DNA from: Wocania arenilitoris
GTDB taxonomy: Bacteria > Bacteroidota > Bacteroidia > Flavobacteriales > Flavobacteriaceae
Direction of reading: 5' to 3'
Length of the DNA stretch: 64,000 nt
Assembly: GCF_021728535.1 (NCBI RefSeq)
Contig: NZ_JAKKDU010000011.1
Span: 62,001 to 126,000, forward strand
Shown here: piece after piece, positions 35,824-45,357 of the stretch
Layout: each line of letters starts with the position of its first letter
How positions within the stretch are numbered: position 1 is the stretch's first letter
Notes under the pieces: generated by a model
Database searches by the model: none
The model's input: the letters and a program-made list of their open reading frames with translations, nothing else
Told to the model about the DNA's origin: nothing
Program-made: the position numbers and the translations under genes

Positions 35824-37482
35824 TTATTCTATAAACAATTTATCTGCAGGAATTATTTGTTTAGGAATCTCTGGACCTTTATAAAAAACATCTAACCACG
35901 CTCCTCCTGCCTGATTATGGTAATCAACTATAATTTGATGGCGCCCTTTCTTTAAAGAAACACTTCCCATACGCTCTATAGTACCATGACCACCATCATT
36001 ATCCACTATCAAACTACCATTAACATAGAGCTTACTACCATCATCTGAGTTTAAATAGAACCTATAGTCACCGGCCTCATCAATTTGAATATTCGATATG
36101 TATTGAATTCCATATTGCCCTTCAATTTCATTAATATCATCAATTCTAAACTCATAGGTAGTTCCAGTTTTTTCGGGTTTTAAAGTTTCAAAAACGGGTA
36201 AAAATTTCCATTCGCTTTTACTTTGATAATATTTATAGTTTATTCCATTTTTAGAGTCACTATTAACCAATCTATAAAAAGCTCTAGAAATATTGCTCTC
36301 CATATTGTTACCTAAAAATGCTTTAGCAAAAACTACAGTGCTCTCAGTTAATTTGAAAGCTCCACTATAAAGCTTAGAGCTTTTGGTTGGCAAAGATCCA
36401 TCTGTAGTATATCTTATTTCAGCATTTTCAACAGCTTCAATAATAACATCAGCTTCCTGATTGATATAAAGTCCTCCTGCTGAATCATACAAATTTGGTT
36501 TAGGATAAATAACTGGCGCTTCTATTGCTACTTTCTGATTTTTAAGTTCTGGTTCAGGCATACCTTTAAAAGCTGACATTACAGGTTTACCAATCCATGC
36601 ATAGGGTTGCTCTATACCCAATAATACAGCAGCTGTTGAAGCATTATCATAAGTATACACTTTGTTTTTTATTATATAACCTTTTTTAAAACCTTTTCCG
36701 AATAGAATAAAGGGAATTTCAATTTCATCTATAGTCTCACCACCATGACCAAATCCAATTCCACCATGATCTGCAGAAATTATAAAAGCAGTCTCATTAA
36801 AGATTCCAGCATCTTTTGTTGCTTGAACAATTTCTCCTATTTGTTGATCTACATGGGAAACGGCTTTATAAAAATCGGGAGTTTTATGTCCTAAGCTATG
36901 CCCTATGTGATCTACTTCATCAAAATGAATGAATAGGAAATCAGGTTTTTTATCTTTTATATAATTTGTTGCTTTTTCTAGGGTCAACTCATCGTCTTTC
37001 TGAGTTGAATCGAAGCTTAATGCACTTCTTTCAATCAGTCGTCCAAAACCACCCCAAGTATAAATAGCACCCATTTCAATATCTGGGCGTTGTTGCCTTG
37101 TTTCTCCAAAAATAGTAGGAAATATACCTTCTAACCCTGTTAGCACAGGCGGTAACGTATGATCGTCTCGTTCCCATCCATTTGATGTTATCCCATGCTG
37201 TTCTGGACCAGACCCAGATATCATGGACGCCCAATTAGTACTACTACTTGTGGGAAGTACGCCTCTTGCATTAAGAGTATATGCTCCATTGGCCATCATA
37301 TTATCCAATATTGGAGTTTCTGCGTTGATTATTCCATCAGGACTCATGGCATCAACCCCAATAATAATAACATGTTTCACTTTAAAATCTTTTGTTTTAC
37401 TTTCTTCAACACATGACATAAAGTTAAAAACAAGTAAAAGGAATAAATTTATATGGACTATTTTATTTCTAATTATCTTCAT
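35824..37482 (-). CDS. Alkaline-phosphatase-superfamily phosphodiesterase with chitobiase-like and PA14 domains
   Basis: This lipoprotein of 552 residues has the leader NLFLLLVFNFMSC. The first 310 residues form a type I phosphodiesterase/nucleotide pyrophosphatase (ENPP-like) domain: IIGVDAMSPDGIINAETPIL (metal Asp), LPTSSSTNWASMISGSGPEQ (nucleophile region), HFDEVDHIGHSLG and ISADHGGIGFGHGG (metal ligands). Next is a chitobiase C-like module (AEIRYTTDGSLPTKSSK) at about 345-410, then a PA14 domain at about 430-550 (GDYRFYLNSDDGSKLYVNGS). It hydrolyses phosphate esters or phosphodiesters and probably binds glycan through PA14. In this SusCD-GH92 setting it could remove phosphoethanolamine, phosphoglycerol or another phosphodiester from a sugar chain. 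Confidence 0.9.
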   Translation of the reverse strand: MKIIRNKIVHINLFLLLVFNFMSCVEESKTKDFKVKHVIIIGVDAMSPDGIINAETPILDNMMANGAYTLNARGVLPTSSSTNWASMISGSGPEQHGITSNGWERDDHTLPPVLTGLEGIFPTIFGETRQQRPDIEMGAIYTWGGFGRLIERSALSFDSTQKDDELTLEKATNYIKDKKPDFLFIHFDEVDHIGHSLGHKTPDFYKAVSHVDQQIGEIVQATKDAGIFNETAFIISADHGGIGFGHGGETIDEIEIPFILFGKGFKKGYIIKNKVYTYDNASTAAVLLGIEQPYAWIGKPVMSAFKGMPEPELKNQKVAIEAPVIYPKPNLYDSAGGLYINQEADVIIEAVENAEIRYTTDGSLPTKSSKLYSGAFKLTESTVVFAKAFLGNNMESNISRAFYRLVNSDSKNGINYKYYQSKSEWKFLPVFETLKPEKTGTTYEFRIDDINEIEGQYGIQYISNIQIDEAGDYRFYLNSDDGSKLYVNGSLIVDNDGGHGTIERMGSVSLKKGRHQIIVDYHNQAGGAWLDVFYKGPEIPKQIIPADKLFIE

Positions 37483-37603
37483 TTCGTTATTATACTTAAT
37501 ATTTCTTTATAATATTCTATGGTTATTTAGTTCACAAAACAAAATTGATAAGATGAAATTAAACAATGCCCACCAATTATAAATTCAACTTCTCTTTAAA
37601 AAA

Positions 37604-37634
37604 GTAAAAGCAGGCTTTATTTACCTGCTTTTAC
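37604..37634 (-). terminator. Rho-independent terminator after susD
   Basis: GTAAAAGCAGG pairs with CCTGCTTTTAC across a 9-base loop, a perfect 11-bp stem with A/T-rich flanks on both sides. It lies 41 bases after the susD stop on the minus strand and before the phosphodiesterase gene, so it would attenuate transcription between susCD and the enzyme genes, or favour high susCD expression. Confidence 0.85.
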
Positions 37635-37674
37635 CATTTAAAACTCATAACTCAAAAAATATTTTTTATATTTT

Positions 37675-39417
37675 TTAATATCCTTGATTCTGATCTAAGT
37701 AACCTTCAACATTTGACGCTCCGTCCACTGCAGATTGAGGAATCGGAAATAGTCTGCGTTTTGGATCAGAATCTGTTTTTTCTGTCCAAGTATCCTCATA
37801 ATGACCAAAGCGAATTTGATTAGTTCGTCTAAGTCCTTCCCAATAGAATTCGAAACCATATTCTTGGTAAAGTCTATCTATATCAATAGAAGTAAGCGCT
37901 GCTGGTATTGGTGCACGAGCTGTTCTAGATGTTCTCACTGTATTAACATCAGCTAATGCGCCGGCATTATCACCACTTCTTAATTTAGCTTCAGCTCGCA
38001 TCATATAAATCTCTGCATAACGCAATAACACTAAATCTATACTGCTAAAACTATTAGCGTTAGGAGATGTACGGCTGAAGGCGTATTTAGAATAGCGGTA
38101 CCCTGCATGGTGAGCTCTACCTTCATTAGTGAAATCTACTTGTGGAGTTAGATTTACATAAGCCACATTTTTATCAGGTCCATTTCCTTTTATTTGTTTT
38201 ACCGGATAAATTCTATACCCATTATCACAAGTAAAAAAGGCACCACCAGAATCTTTTCTTGGCCCCCATGGAATACCACGTATAATCCCTCTATCAAATT
38301 CATATTCCTCAGCCGTTGTACAGTAATAATGATCTTCATCATTTAAAGGTGTTAGGCCAGTAAGATCTTCCATATCAGCTGGAATTTGTTGTCTCTTCCA
38401 ATAGAATCTATTATCAGCATCCGCAGGATCCACAGCTCCATAAGCATCAACCCAAGTTTGATAAAAATCAGGTGTCATGGCAGGACCGTCAGTCCCATCT
38501 GAACTTGTAAATTCAGGTCTACCCCATAATGAACCTGGTAAAGACCAATAAGTCCATCTACTATGCTCTCTACTTATTACTCCACGTTGGTCTAATGCAA
38601 AAATCAACTCTGGGTTACTATTGTTGTCATCCTCAAACAACTCAAAAAATTCCGGCGACAAGCTAAATTTGTTCGAACTTATAATATTACTAGTATACAT
38701 AATAACATTATTCATGTCTTCCGAAGTAAAATTAGGTGTTCCATAAGGGTCACGATAAACTGCAGCATTTAAATTTAGTCTTGCCAAGAATCCCCAAACT
38801 GCAGACTGCGTTAATCTACCAGGACCTTTATTTGTATTAATTACATCTACAACGGAAAGTAATTCACTTTCTATATAATCTACAGCTTCTTGTCCACGAA
38901 GTATGGTTGATAATTCAGAAGACGATTCTTTTTGAAAAACAAGTCCCCAACTATCTAACATCAACATATTTAAATAGGCTCTAAGTGCAATCATTTCATA
39001 CAGTGCTCCTTCAGCCTCAGAATCTCCACCTTCTGATAAAGGCCTTAATACTTCAATTGCAGACAACGTCCTAGAAATGTTTTGTGTAAGGTTATTCCAA
39101 GCATCTTTCACTAAACCATTAGTTGGTGTCATGGTATGTGAATGAGTCGCTATAAATTTACCACCATCAAACCAATCTGTTCCGCCACGGTAAGGTAAAA
39201 TAGCTTCATCACTAGCAATTTCTTGTAAGCCAAAATAGTTAGTATGTCTCCATACTCTTGATATTTTACCATAAGCCGGTGCTATAGCTCCACTAACAGC
39301 TTCTGCTAGTCCAACTCCCGTTAACGATTCATCTAGCACCTCTTCCTCTAAATCAGTACAGCTCCAAGTAATAAGTAAACAGGCGCTTAATATTGTATAT
39401 ATTATTTTATTTTTCAT
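37675..39417 (-). CDS. susD: SusD-like glycan-binding lipoprotein
   Basis: This lipoprotein of 580 residues has the leader MKNKIIYTILSACLLITWSC and acidic residues after the cysteine, as expected for surface export in Bacteroidota. Family features are the N-terminal helical region (VSGAIAPAYGKISRVWRHTN), TPR-like helices, the conserved RYAEIYMMRAEAKLRSGD segment, and the end GLRRTNQIRFGHYEDTWTEK plus RRLFPIPQSAVDG. It captures the substrate and lids the SusC channel. It is 18 bases downstream of susC and followed by a strong terminator. The specificity cannot be read directly; neighbouring GH92 genes suggest a mannose-containing ligand. Confidence 0.95.
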   Translation of the reverse strand: MKNKIIYTILSACLLITWSCTDLEEEVLDESLTGVGLAEAVSGAIAPAYGKISRVWRHTNYFGLQEIASDEAILPYRGGTDWFDGGKFIATHSHTMTPTNGLVKDAWNNLTQNISRTLSAIEVLRPLSEGGDSEAEGALYEMIALRAYLNMLMLDSWGLVFQKESSSELSTILRGQEAVDYIESELLSVVDVINTNKGPGRLTQSAVWGFLARLNLNAAVYRDPYGTPNFTSEDMNNVIMYTSNIISSNKFSLSPEFFELFEDDNNSNPELIFALDQRGVISREHSRWTYWSLPGSLWGRPEFTSSDGTDGPAMTPDFYQTWVDAYGAVDPADADNRFYWKRQQIPADMEDLTGLTPLNDEDHYYCTTAEEYEFDRGIIRGIPWGPRKDSGGAFFTCDNGYRIYPVKQIKGNGPDKNVAYVNLTPQVDFTNEGRAHHAGYRYSKYAFSRTSPNANSFSSIDLVLLRYAEIYMMRAEAKLRSGDNAGALADVNTVRTSRTARAPIPAALTSIDIDRLYQEYGFEFYWEGLRRTNQIRFGHYEDTWTEKTDSDPKRRLFPIPQSAVDGASNVEGYLDQNQGY

Positions 39418-39435
39418 TTTTTAGAATTTTTTAAA

Positions 39436-42402
39436 TTAAAATGCTACGTTTAAACCAAATAATACGGTTCTACTCTTTGGGTAACTATAGTAATCGATAC
39501 CAAAAGATTGAATACCATCAATGGCACTTGGTGTGTTAATCTCAGGATCATACCCGCTATAATCTGTAATAGTAAATAAGTTTTGTCCTGTAATAGAGAG
39601 ACGAATGTCGTTCACTAGATTTTCAATCCCCAGTAAACCAGGGTCTAATCTATAGCCCAGTGTAGCATTGTTTAACCTTAAGTAACTGCCATCTTCTATA
39701 TAACGAGTGGAAACCGTATTTGAGTTTGTAGAAGCTTCGTCTAAGAATTCTACTGCTCTATCAGTCGTATTGAAAGAGTTTGCCAACTGCCCTTTGTTAA
39801 ATATAGTCATAGCAACATGGTTATAAATTTGATTACCCTGTACACCATTAAAATTTAGACCTAGATCAAACTTCTTATATTTAAGATTAAAATATAACGA
39901 GTAAATATAATCTGGTAGCGCATGCCCCGTAACATAACGGTCATTATCTAAAATCTCACCATCATTGTTTATATCTCTAAAGGTATTTAAACCATCTGAG
40001 CCTATTCCAGTAAATTCTAGCGTATAAAAAGAGCCTATTGATTCACCATTAAGCGCTCCATTTATGGTGGCATCTGTTTGCCCTGATCCTCTTGCTGCAC
40101 CAGTAGTTAATATTTTAAATGGTGAGTTCATCACTTCATTATTGGTTATTGAAATATTACCTCCAATGTTATATGAGAAATCTCCATTTTGATCGCTTTG
40201 ATAATCTAAGGCTAGTTCAATTCCGTTATTTTTAATTTCCATATATGGAATATTAGTCCAATATCTATCGGTAGGGTTAATAGGATCTGCTGGTGTAACC
40301 TCTAATAAAATATTTTCGGAAACTTTATTAAAATAATCCAGCGTACCTGTTAACTTACTACCAAATAATGAAAAATCTAAACCAATATTAAATTGCGTAG
40401 ATACTTCCCATTGGATGTCTGGGTTTGCCAAACGTGTATAAATAGAACCATAAGGGTAAGAACTTAGGTCAGTGGCATCAGGGGTTAATGGATAGGTGTC
40501 ATCATTCCTAATACTTTCTGTAAAACTAGCTTTTGTTATTTTTGAAGGAATTTCTTGATTACCGGTTTGCCCCCAAGTTGCTCTTAATTTAAGATTGTTT
40601 ATAACTTCTGATGACGACAGAAAATCTTCTTCAGTTATATTCCAACCTAATGCAAAGGAGGGGAAATACCCATACTTGTTATTTTCACCAAACTTAGATG
40701 ACCCATCTGCTCTTAAAGTGGCTGTCACCAAATACTTACTGTTATACGAATAATTTACTCTACCAAAAAAAGATTGTAGTTCATTTTTAACTGCAAAAGA
40801 TCCTTGTCTTGCATCTGGTCCTCCAGCTGCTTCAGTTTGGTATCTTGGCTCTACTCCATTATCTGGAAAACCCTCTAGATAATAACTTTTTCCACTTACC
40901 TCAGTTTTTTGAAAGGAATGTCCACCCAAGAATGTGAAACTATGCAAATCCTTATCAAAATTATAAGTTATCGTATTTTCTACTAAGGTATTACTATTTT
41001 GCGTAGTATTAGAATCTAAAGAACCTAGTTCAAAATTATCCACTGCTGGATACGGAATCCATTGTCTATCTCTATTTGTAGAAGAATAGTCTATCCCAAG
41101 ATTTATCTTATAAGTTAAACCTTTAACAATTCTATAGGAGGGAGAAATATTTGCTAAAATACGGTAGTTATCAGAAAAATCTCCATAAAGGCTTTCTTGT
41201 ACTAAAGGATTAAGGATATCATTAGTTAAAATAGTTGTGAGTTCTCCATTTGTTCTAACAGGGTCGGTAGGATTCATGCCCAACATCCTATTTACAATAC
41301 CGTTTGCATCTGGTCTGGTATTATCAATTTTACTACCGGTTAAATTAAATTCTACTTTAAACTTATCGTCTAAAGCCCTTTGAGTTAAATTTAAACGCCC
41401 AGAATAACGCTTTAAATGACTGTTTCTAAAAATCCCTTCCTGATCATCAACACCAAAGGATGCTGCATAAGTAGATTTATCGGTTCCTCCACTCATTGAA
41501 AAGTTTATATTTTTGGAAATGGCCGTTCGTGTTAATTCATCTTGCCAATCTGTATTAGCACCACCATCAGTTAATACACCTCCAGCAGCCACAACTTGCT
41601 GACGAAATTCGCTAGCAGAAAAAACATCTACCTTGTTTGACAATGTTGAAAATGCTGTAGATACAGAAAGATTCATTTGAGTTTTACCACTCCTACCTTT
41701 TTTTGTGGTTATTACAATAACCCCATTCGCCGCTCTTGCGCCATAAATGGCTGCTGCAGAGGCATCTTTAAGCACATCAATACTTGCAATGTCTTGTGGA
41801 TTGATAAAGTTTAATGGATTGGTAGACATTCCGTTACCAGAATTATCTATAGGGAATCCATCAATAACATATAGCGGTGTTGAACCAGAACGTAAAGTAC
41901 CTACACCACGAATAATAATATCTTGTGAAGAACCTGGTTCACCACTTGCAGAGGTTACATTAACACCAGATACTTTACCTTGTAAAAGTTGACCTGCATT
42001 GGCTACAACCCCTTTATTAAAGTCTTCACTTTTTATAGAACTTATAGCGCCTGTTACATCCTTTCTTTTTTGTGTTCCATAACCTACTACAACAATACTT
42101 TCTAATTCTTCCGCATCTGCTAAAAGAGTTACGGTCAAAGGATCAAAGTTCGCAATAGTAATTTGTTGAGAGGTCATTCCTAAGAAAGAAAAAACAAGAA
42201 CATCTCCCACTGCTGCTTCAATGGAAAAGTTTCCGTCAAAATCGGCTACTACGCCTTTTGTAGTTCCTTGTACTACCACATTAACTCCTGATAGTGGAAC
42301 TCCTGATTCATCAGTTACAGAACCTGTAACTGTGCTCTGTGCTACAGCTCCCTGAACACATAGAAATGCAACAATTAAGTTGTAAAAAATAGTTTTAATC
42401 AT
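39436..42402 (-). CDS. susC: SusC-like TonB-dependent outer-membrane transporter
   Basis: This protein of 988 residues has a signal peptide (VAFLCVQGAVAQ), an N-terminal carboxypeptidase-like domain (VTGSVTDESGVPLSGVNVVV), a plug domain with the SusC signatures LYVIDGFPIDNSGNGM and SIDVLKDASAAAIYGARAAN, and a 22-strand barrel ending SRTVLFGLNVAF. The family length is 950-1100 residues, so it is complete. It imports oligomers using TonB energy. A LacI-type operator lies 110 bases upstream of its ATG, so it is probably controlled by the lacI gene at 55.4 kb and not by a sigma/anti-sigma pair; no anti-sigma gene is adjacent. Confidence 0.96.
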   Translation of the reverse strand: MIKTIFYNLIVAFLCVQGAVAQSTVTGSVTDESGVPLSGVNVVVQGTTKGVVADFDGNFSIEAAVGDVLVFSFLGMTSQQITIANFDPLTVTLLADAEELESIVVVGYGTQKRKDVTGAISSIKSEDFNKGVVANAGQLLQGKVSGVNVTSASGEPGSSQDIIIRGVGTLRSGSTPLYVIDGFPIDNSGNGMSTNPLNFINPQDIASIDVLKDASAAAIYGARAANGVIVITTKKGRSGKTQMNLSVSTAFSTLSNKVDVFSASEFRQQVVAAGGVLTDGGANTDWQDELTRTAISKNINFSMSGGTDKSTYAASFGVDDQEGIFRNSHLKRYSGRLNLTQRALDDKFKVEFNLTGSKIDNTRPDANGIVNRMLGMNPTDPVRTNGELTTILTNDILNPLVQESLYGDFSDNYRILANISPSYRIVKGLTYKINLGIDYSSTNRDRQWIPYPAVDNFELGSLDSNTTQNSNTLVENTITYNFDKDLHSFTFLGGHSFQKTEVSGKSYYLEGFPDNGVEPRYQTEAAGGPDARQGSFAVKNELQSFFGRVNYSYNSKYLVTATLRADGSSKFGENNKYGYFPSFALGWNITEEDFLSSSEVINNLKLRATWGQTGNQEIPSKITKASFTESIRNDDTYPLTPDATDLSSYPYGSIYTRLANPDIQWEVSTQFNIGLDFSLFGSKLTGTLDYFNKVSENILLEVTPADPINPTDRYWTNIPYMEIKNNGIELALDYQSDQNGDFSYNIGGNISITNNEVMNSPFKILTTGAARGSGQTDATINGALNGESIGSFYTLEFTGIGSDGLNTFRDINNDGEILDNDRYVTGHALPDYIYSLYFNLKYKKFDLGLNFNGVQGNQIYNHVAMTIFNKGQLANSFNTTDRAVEFLDEASTNSNTVSTRYIEDGSYLRLNNATLGYRLDPGLLGIENLVNDIRLSITGQNLFTITDYSGYDPEINTPSAIDGIQSFGIDYYSYPKSRTVLFGLNVAF

Positions 42403-42511
42403 AAGTTTTTTAGTTTAATTTTTTATAGACTTTTGAGTTAACATAAGTTTTGTTTGAACCTCAAAGCAAGAATAAAAAGTTGAAAACGAAAAAAAAACGA
42501 CCAAAAAACTC

Positions 42512-42529
42512 TATGCAAACCTTTGCATA
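42512..42529. promoter_or_regulatory. LacI-type operator upstream of susC
   Basis: TATGCAAACCTTTGCATA is a palindrome except at the central CC/GG step. Its core TGCAAA-CC-TTTGCA is shared with sites at 55392 and 56631. It lies 110 bases before the susC ATG in a non-coding gap that also carries the putative promoter. This links susCD to the regulator encoded at 55436-56464. Confidence 0.85.
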
Positions 42530-42668
42530 AATGCCATTTTCACAAAAAGAAAAGAGATTTTTCTTAAAAAATCCTTTAATAAAATTTTAAATTAACGTCA
42601 ATTTCAAAAATCGCGAGATAACTTCGCTAAAATTTACACAAAATCAACACCCTAAAAACAGGATTTAA

Positions 42669-44522
42669 TTAGTCCTTTTTTATGGCTGTTATTAACCCAT
42701 TTTTAAGGTCTATTTTAAAGTGATCTGACGGAACTCCAGAAAAATGCTTTTGAAATATCTGAGCAAACTCTCTTAGGGCATCATTTACACCTGAATTTTC
42801 AATTTTAGCCAAGTAATTTAGTAGAATTTTATATTGCTTTATTCTCTTATCTCCAATATCTTTTAAAGACAGGTGATCTCCATTTTGTAGGCGGTAGAAA
42901 TCAAATATAAAATCATAACCATTCCATTCCTCAAAATCTTTAATTCCTAAATCATTGCTTTCTAACTCTTTTATAATAAGCGCATTGCTTATTCCTTGCG
43001 TGGCTTTTTTTAATAAACTTTTTCCATTTTCTTTCAGTATCAATTCTCTTAAAGATTCTGGCCAGTCTTCGGGAAGAAACCTTAGACGAACTAATTCTTT
43101 TAAGTGCCAATTGACATATTCTTGATAGTTCTTAGTTTCTAGAATTTCCTTATTCCACACATCTTTATGATTATTTTCTAAATAACTATATTCCAATTCG
43201 TAAAGGGAAAATAATTCATTAAACCTTGACACGGTATTCAATTGAACGGTTTCAACTTCTATAATATCGTCAGACTCAATTGTTAAAATCTTATATCCTG
43301 CAGGATACGCTGCTAGCGATGGGGATTGTATGTTTACCAACACATTTCCTTTTTCTGTATTATGAACGCCCGTGTCGTTAATATGCATATGACCTCCAAT
43401 ATGCAATTTAAGCCCAGCATCAGCAAAAATTTGAGCAACACTTACTTTTGGAACTCTATGCAATTGAATTTTATTACTGCCAAAAACACTTTTTTTAAGG
43501 TCTGAACTACCATCATTAAATTCCACCATAGGATAATGGCTAAATGCCATAAGTAGTTTACCTTTTTTCTCAGCCTCTTTCACTACACGACTTGTCCATT
43601 GCATTAAATGTTTTTTGTGAGTAAGCACATTATTATATCCAATACTTGCTCCTTTGTAATTTTTAGGATTACTAGAAACAGTATCAGCTCCTTTTACAGG
43701 TACATAAGTATTGCCATCTAATGCCAATAACCAAATACCTTCAATAGGTTCTACCAAATAACTTACATCTGGCACTTTTAATCTTTCAGAAACATTATAT
43801 TGCCTCAAACTTAACGCTGATGATTTAACTGCTTTATCAAATGTATAGTCATCATATTTATAATCAGAATAGGGAGTTTCCCAGTATATAAATTTCTTAT
43901 TTGGGAAAAATCCATAATCAGAAAGCTCATTTAAAATACTGTCGTATCCCCATTCTTTAATATCTTCTGTAATTATTGGTTTTAGCCCTTTACCATTATA
44001 GAGGCCTTCTTTACTATAAATGGCTTGAGACTGCCCTCCTTCTCCTAAAAAGTCACTCTTCCCAGCTTCTATATCAAATGGTCTAACCGGGTCATGATTT
44101 CCCGTTATAGTTAAAAAGGTAATATCATGTCCCTTTGAATACCTATCCAGAATTTTTCTTAGACCTCTAACATTTATGGGTTGTCCATCATCTGTGAAAT
44201 CACCTGGGAGTGCCACTATTTTGATCCCTCGTTTCACAACATCCTCCAACGCTTCTAAAAAAGCATAATAATTCTCATTAAATAGTCTAGTAGAATGCAA
44301 TTGCGCATCCATAGTTCTAATTGTATTATACTTATCAGTTGAAGGGTTTTTGACACCTTTATAATCTATATCAGAAAAGATAGCATGAACGTCATGTAAA
44401 TGAACATCTGCCATAAAGGCAATTCTTGTTTTCGCCACATTCTCCACGTTCTGTTTCTTACATGACAGGACTGTAAAAGTGATAGCAATAGTGACCAAAA
44501 AGTAAATTGAATAGCGAATCAT
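42669..44522 (-). CDS. Calcineurin-like metallophosphoesterase lipoprotein
   Basis: This protein of 617 residues starts with a lipoprotein leader (MIRYSIYFLVTIAITFTVLS, then C). The dinuclear metal site is complete: FMADVHLHDVH (D-x-H), LPGDFTDDG (GD), TITGNHDPVRP (GNHD), FSHYPMVEF (H) and LHIGGHMHINDTG (GHMH). The long C-terminal part (residues about 390-617) is helical and of unknown function. Such enzymes hydrolyse phosphomonoesters or phosphodiesters. It is the last gene of the inositol run on this strand, so periplasmic removal of phosphate from inositol phosphate or a phospho-glycan is the natural suggestion. Relatives remove ethanolamine phosphate from GPI anchors in eukaryotes, but no orthology is claimed. 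Confidence 0.88.
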   Translation of the reverse strand: MIRYSIYFLVTIAITFTVLSCKKQNVENVAKTRIAFMADVHLHDVHAIFSDIDYKGVKNPSTDKYNTIRTMDAQLHSTRLFNENYYAFLEALEDVVKRGIKIVALPGDFTDDGQPINVRGLRKILDRYSKGHDITFLTITGNHDPVRPFDIEAGKSDFLGEGGQSQAIYSKEGLYNGKGLKPIITEDIKEWGYDSILNELSDYGFFPNKKFIYWETPYSDYKYDDYTFDKAVKSSALSLRQYNVSERLKVPDVSYLVEPIEGIWLLALDGNTYVPVKGADTVSSNPKNYKGASIGYNNVLTHKKHLMQWTSRVVKEAEKKGKLLMAFSHYPMVEFNDGSSDLKKSVFGSNKIQLHRVPKVSVAQIFADAGLKLHIGGHMHINDTGVHNTEKGNVLVNIQSPSLAAYPAGYKILTIESDDIIEVETVQLNTVSRFNELFSLYELEYSYLENNHKDVWNKEILETKNYQEYVNWHLKELVRLRFLPEDWPESLRELILKENGKSLLKKATQGISNALIIKELESNDLGIKDFEEWNGYDFIFDFYRLQNGDHLSLKDIGDKRIKQYKILLNYLAKIENSGVNDALREFAQIFQKHFSGVPSDHFKIDLKNGLITAIKKD

Positions 44523-44632
44523 TGTTCGTCTTTTTTTTATAATTAATCTCTTAAAATTCTTAATATAGTGTTAGTAATCTACTATTTTCAACATAAAGAA
44601 AGAGGTTAGCAAAAACTACTGACCTCATCGAT

Positions 44633-45274
44633 TTAATGACTTATTAATACATTAAGTTGATTCATATCATTAAAGACCATAGCTCCCATTTCAGTGAATT
44701 TCTTTTTATTATGCCCTTTAGTATATGCATAAGTATCAAACCCGCCGGAAATGGCTGCTTCTATTCCATAGATACTATCTTCAATAACAACACATTCTTT
44801 TGGTTTAAAACCCATTTTTTTTGCCGCAAATAAATAAATTTCAGGTTCTGGCTTCCAACTCCCTATATCATAAGAACTGAATATGCGCTCTTCAGAAAAT
44901 TTATGGATGAGATCAACCGTAGTCAGGTTAAGTATTATTTTATTTCTTGGTCCACTTGAAGCCACACAAAATGGTACTGTTAATTCGTTTATGACTTTGT
45001 GAATCCCTTTAATAGGTTTAAGATCTCTTTTAAAAGATTCAAAAGTTTTTTGCCTAAACTCTGTTTCAAAATTAGCAGGAATCTTTTGGTTAATTCTGAT
45101 TTCTATATATTCTATAATATTTCTAAGTGATTTCCCTGAAAACGTTTCAATAATAGTATTCCATTTAAGTGATAACCCTAAATTGTCTGCCATTTCTTGT
45201 AATACCATACAAGAAATAGCTTCACTATCCACTAATACGCCATCACAATCAAAAATGACACACTTATATTTCAT
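44633..45274 (-). CDS. HAD superfamily sugar-phosphatase/beta-phosphoglucomutase-like protein
   Basis: This cytoplasmic protein of 213 residues has HAD motif I CVIFDCDGVLVDSE, a helical cap domain, motif II in VASSGPRNKI, motif III lysine in GSWKPEPEIYLFA and motif IV in VVIEDSIYGIEAA. This arrangement fits the beta-phosphoglucomutase/DOG phosphatase subgroup, which acts on sugar phosphates. It lies 83 bases after the symporter gene within the inositol run, so it may dephosphorylate an intermediate such as an inositol or mannose phosphate. The precise substrate is open. Confidence 0.87.
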   Translation of the reverse strand: MKYKCVIFDCDGVLVDSEAISCMVLQEMADNLGLSLKWNTIIETFSGKSLRNIIEYIEIRINQKIPANFETEFRQKTFESFKRDLKPIKGIHKVINELTVPFCVASSGPRNKIILNLTTVDLIHKFSEERIFSSYDIGSWKPEPEIYLFAAKKMGFKPKECVVIEDSIYGIEAAISGGFDTYAYTKGHNKKKFTEMGAMVFNDMNQLNVLISH

Positions 45275-45357
45275 GTGTTTATACTATTTTAGTTGTTACA
45301 TAAAACATCTATACAATCATTTCAAAGCACAATAAGTTTTTCACCTAAGAAGTTTCA

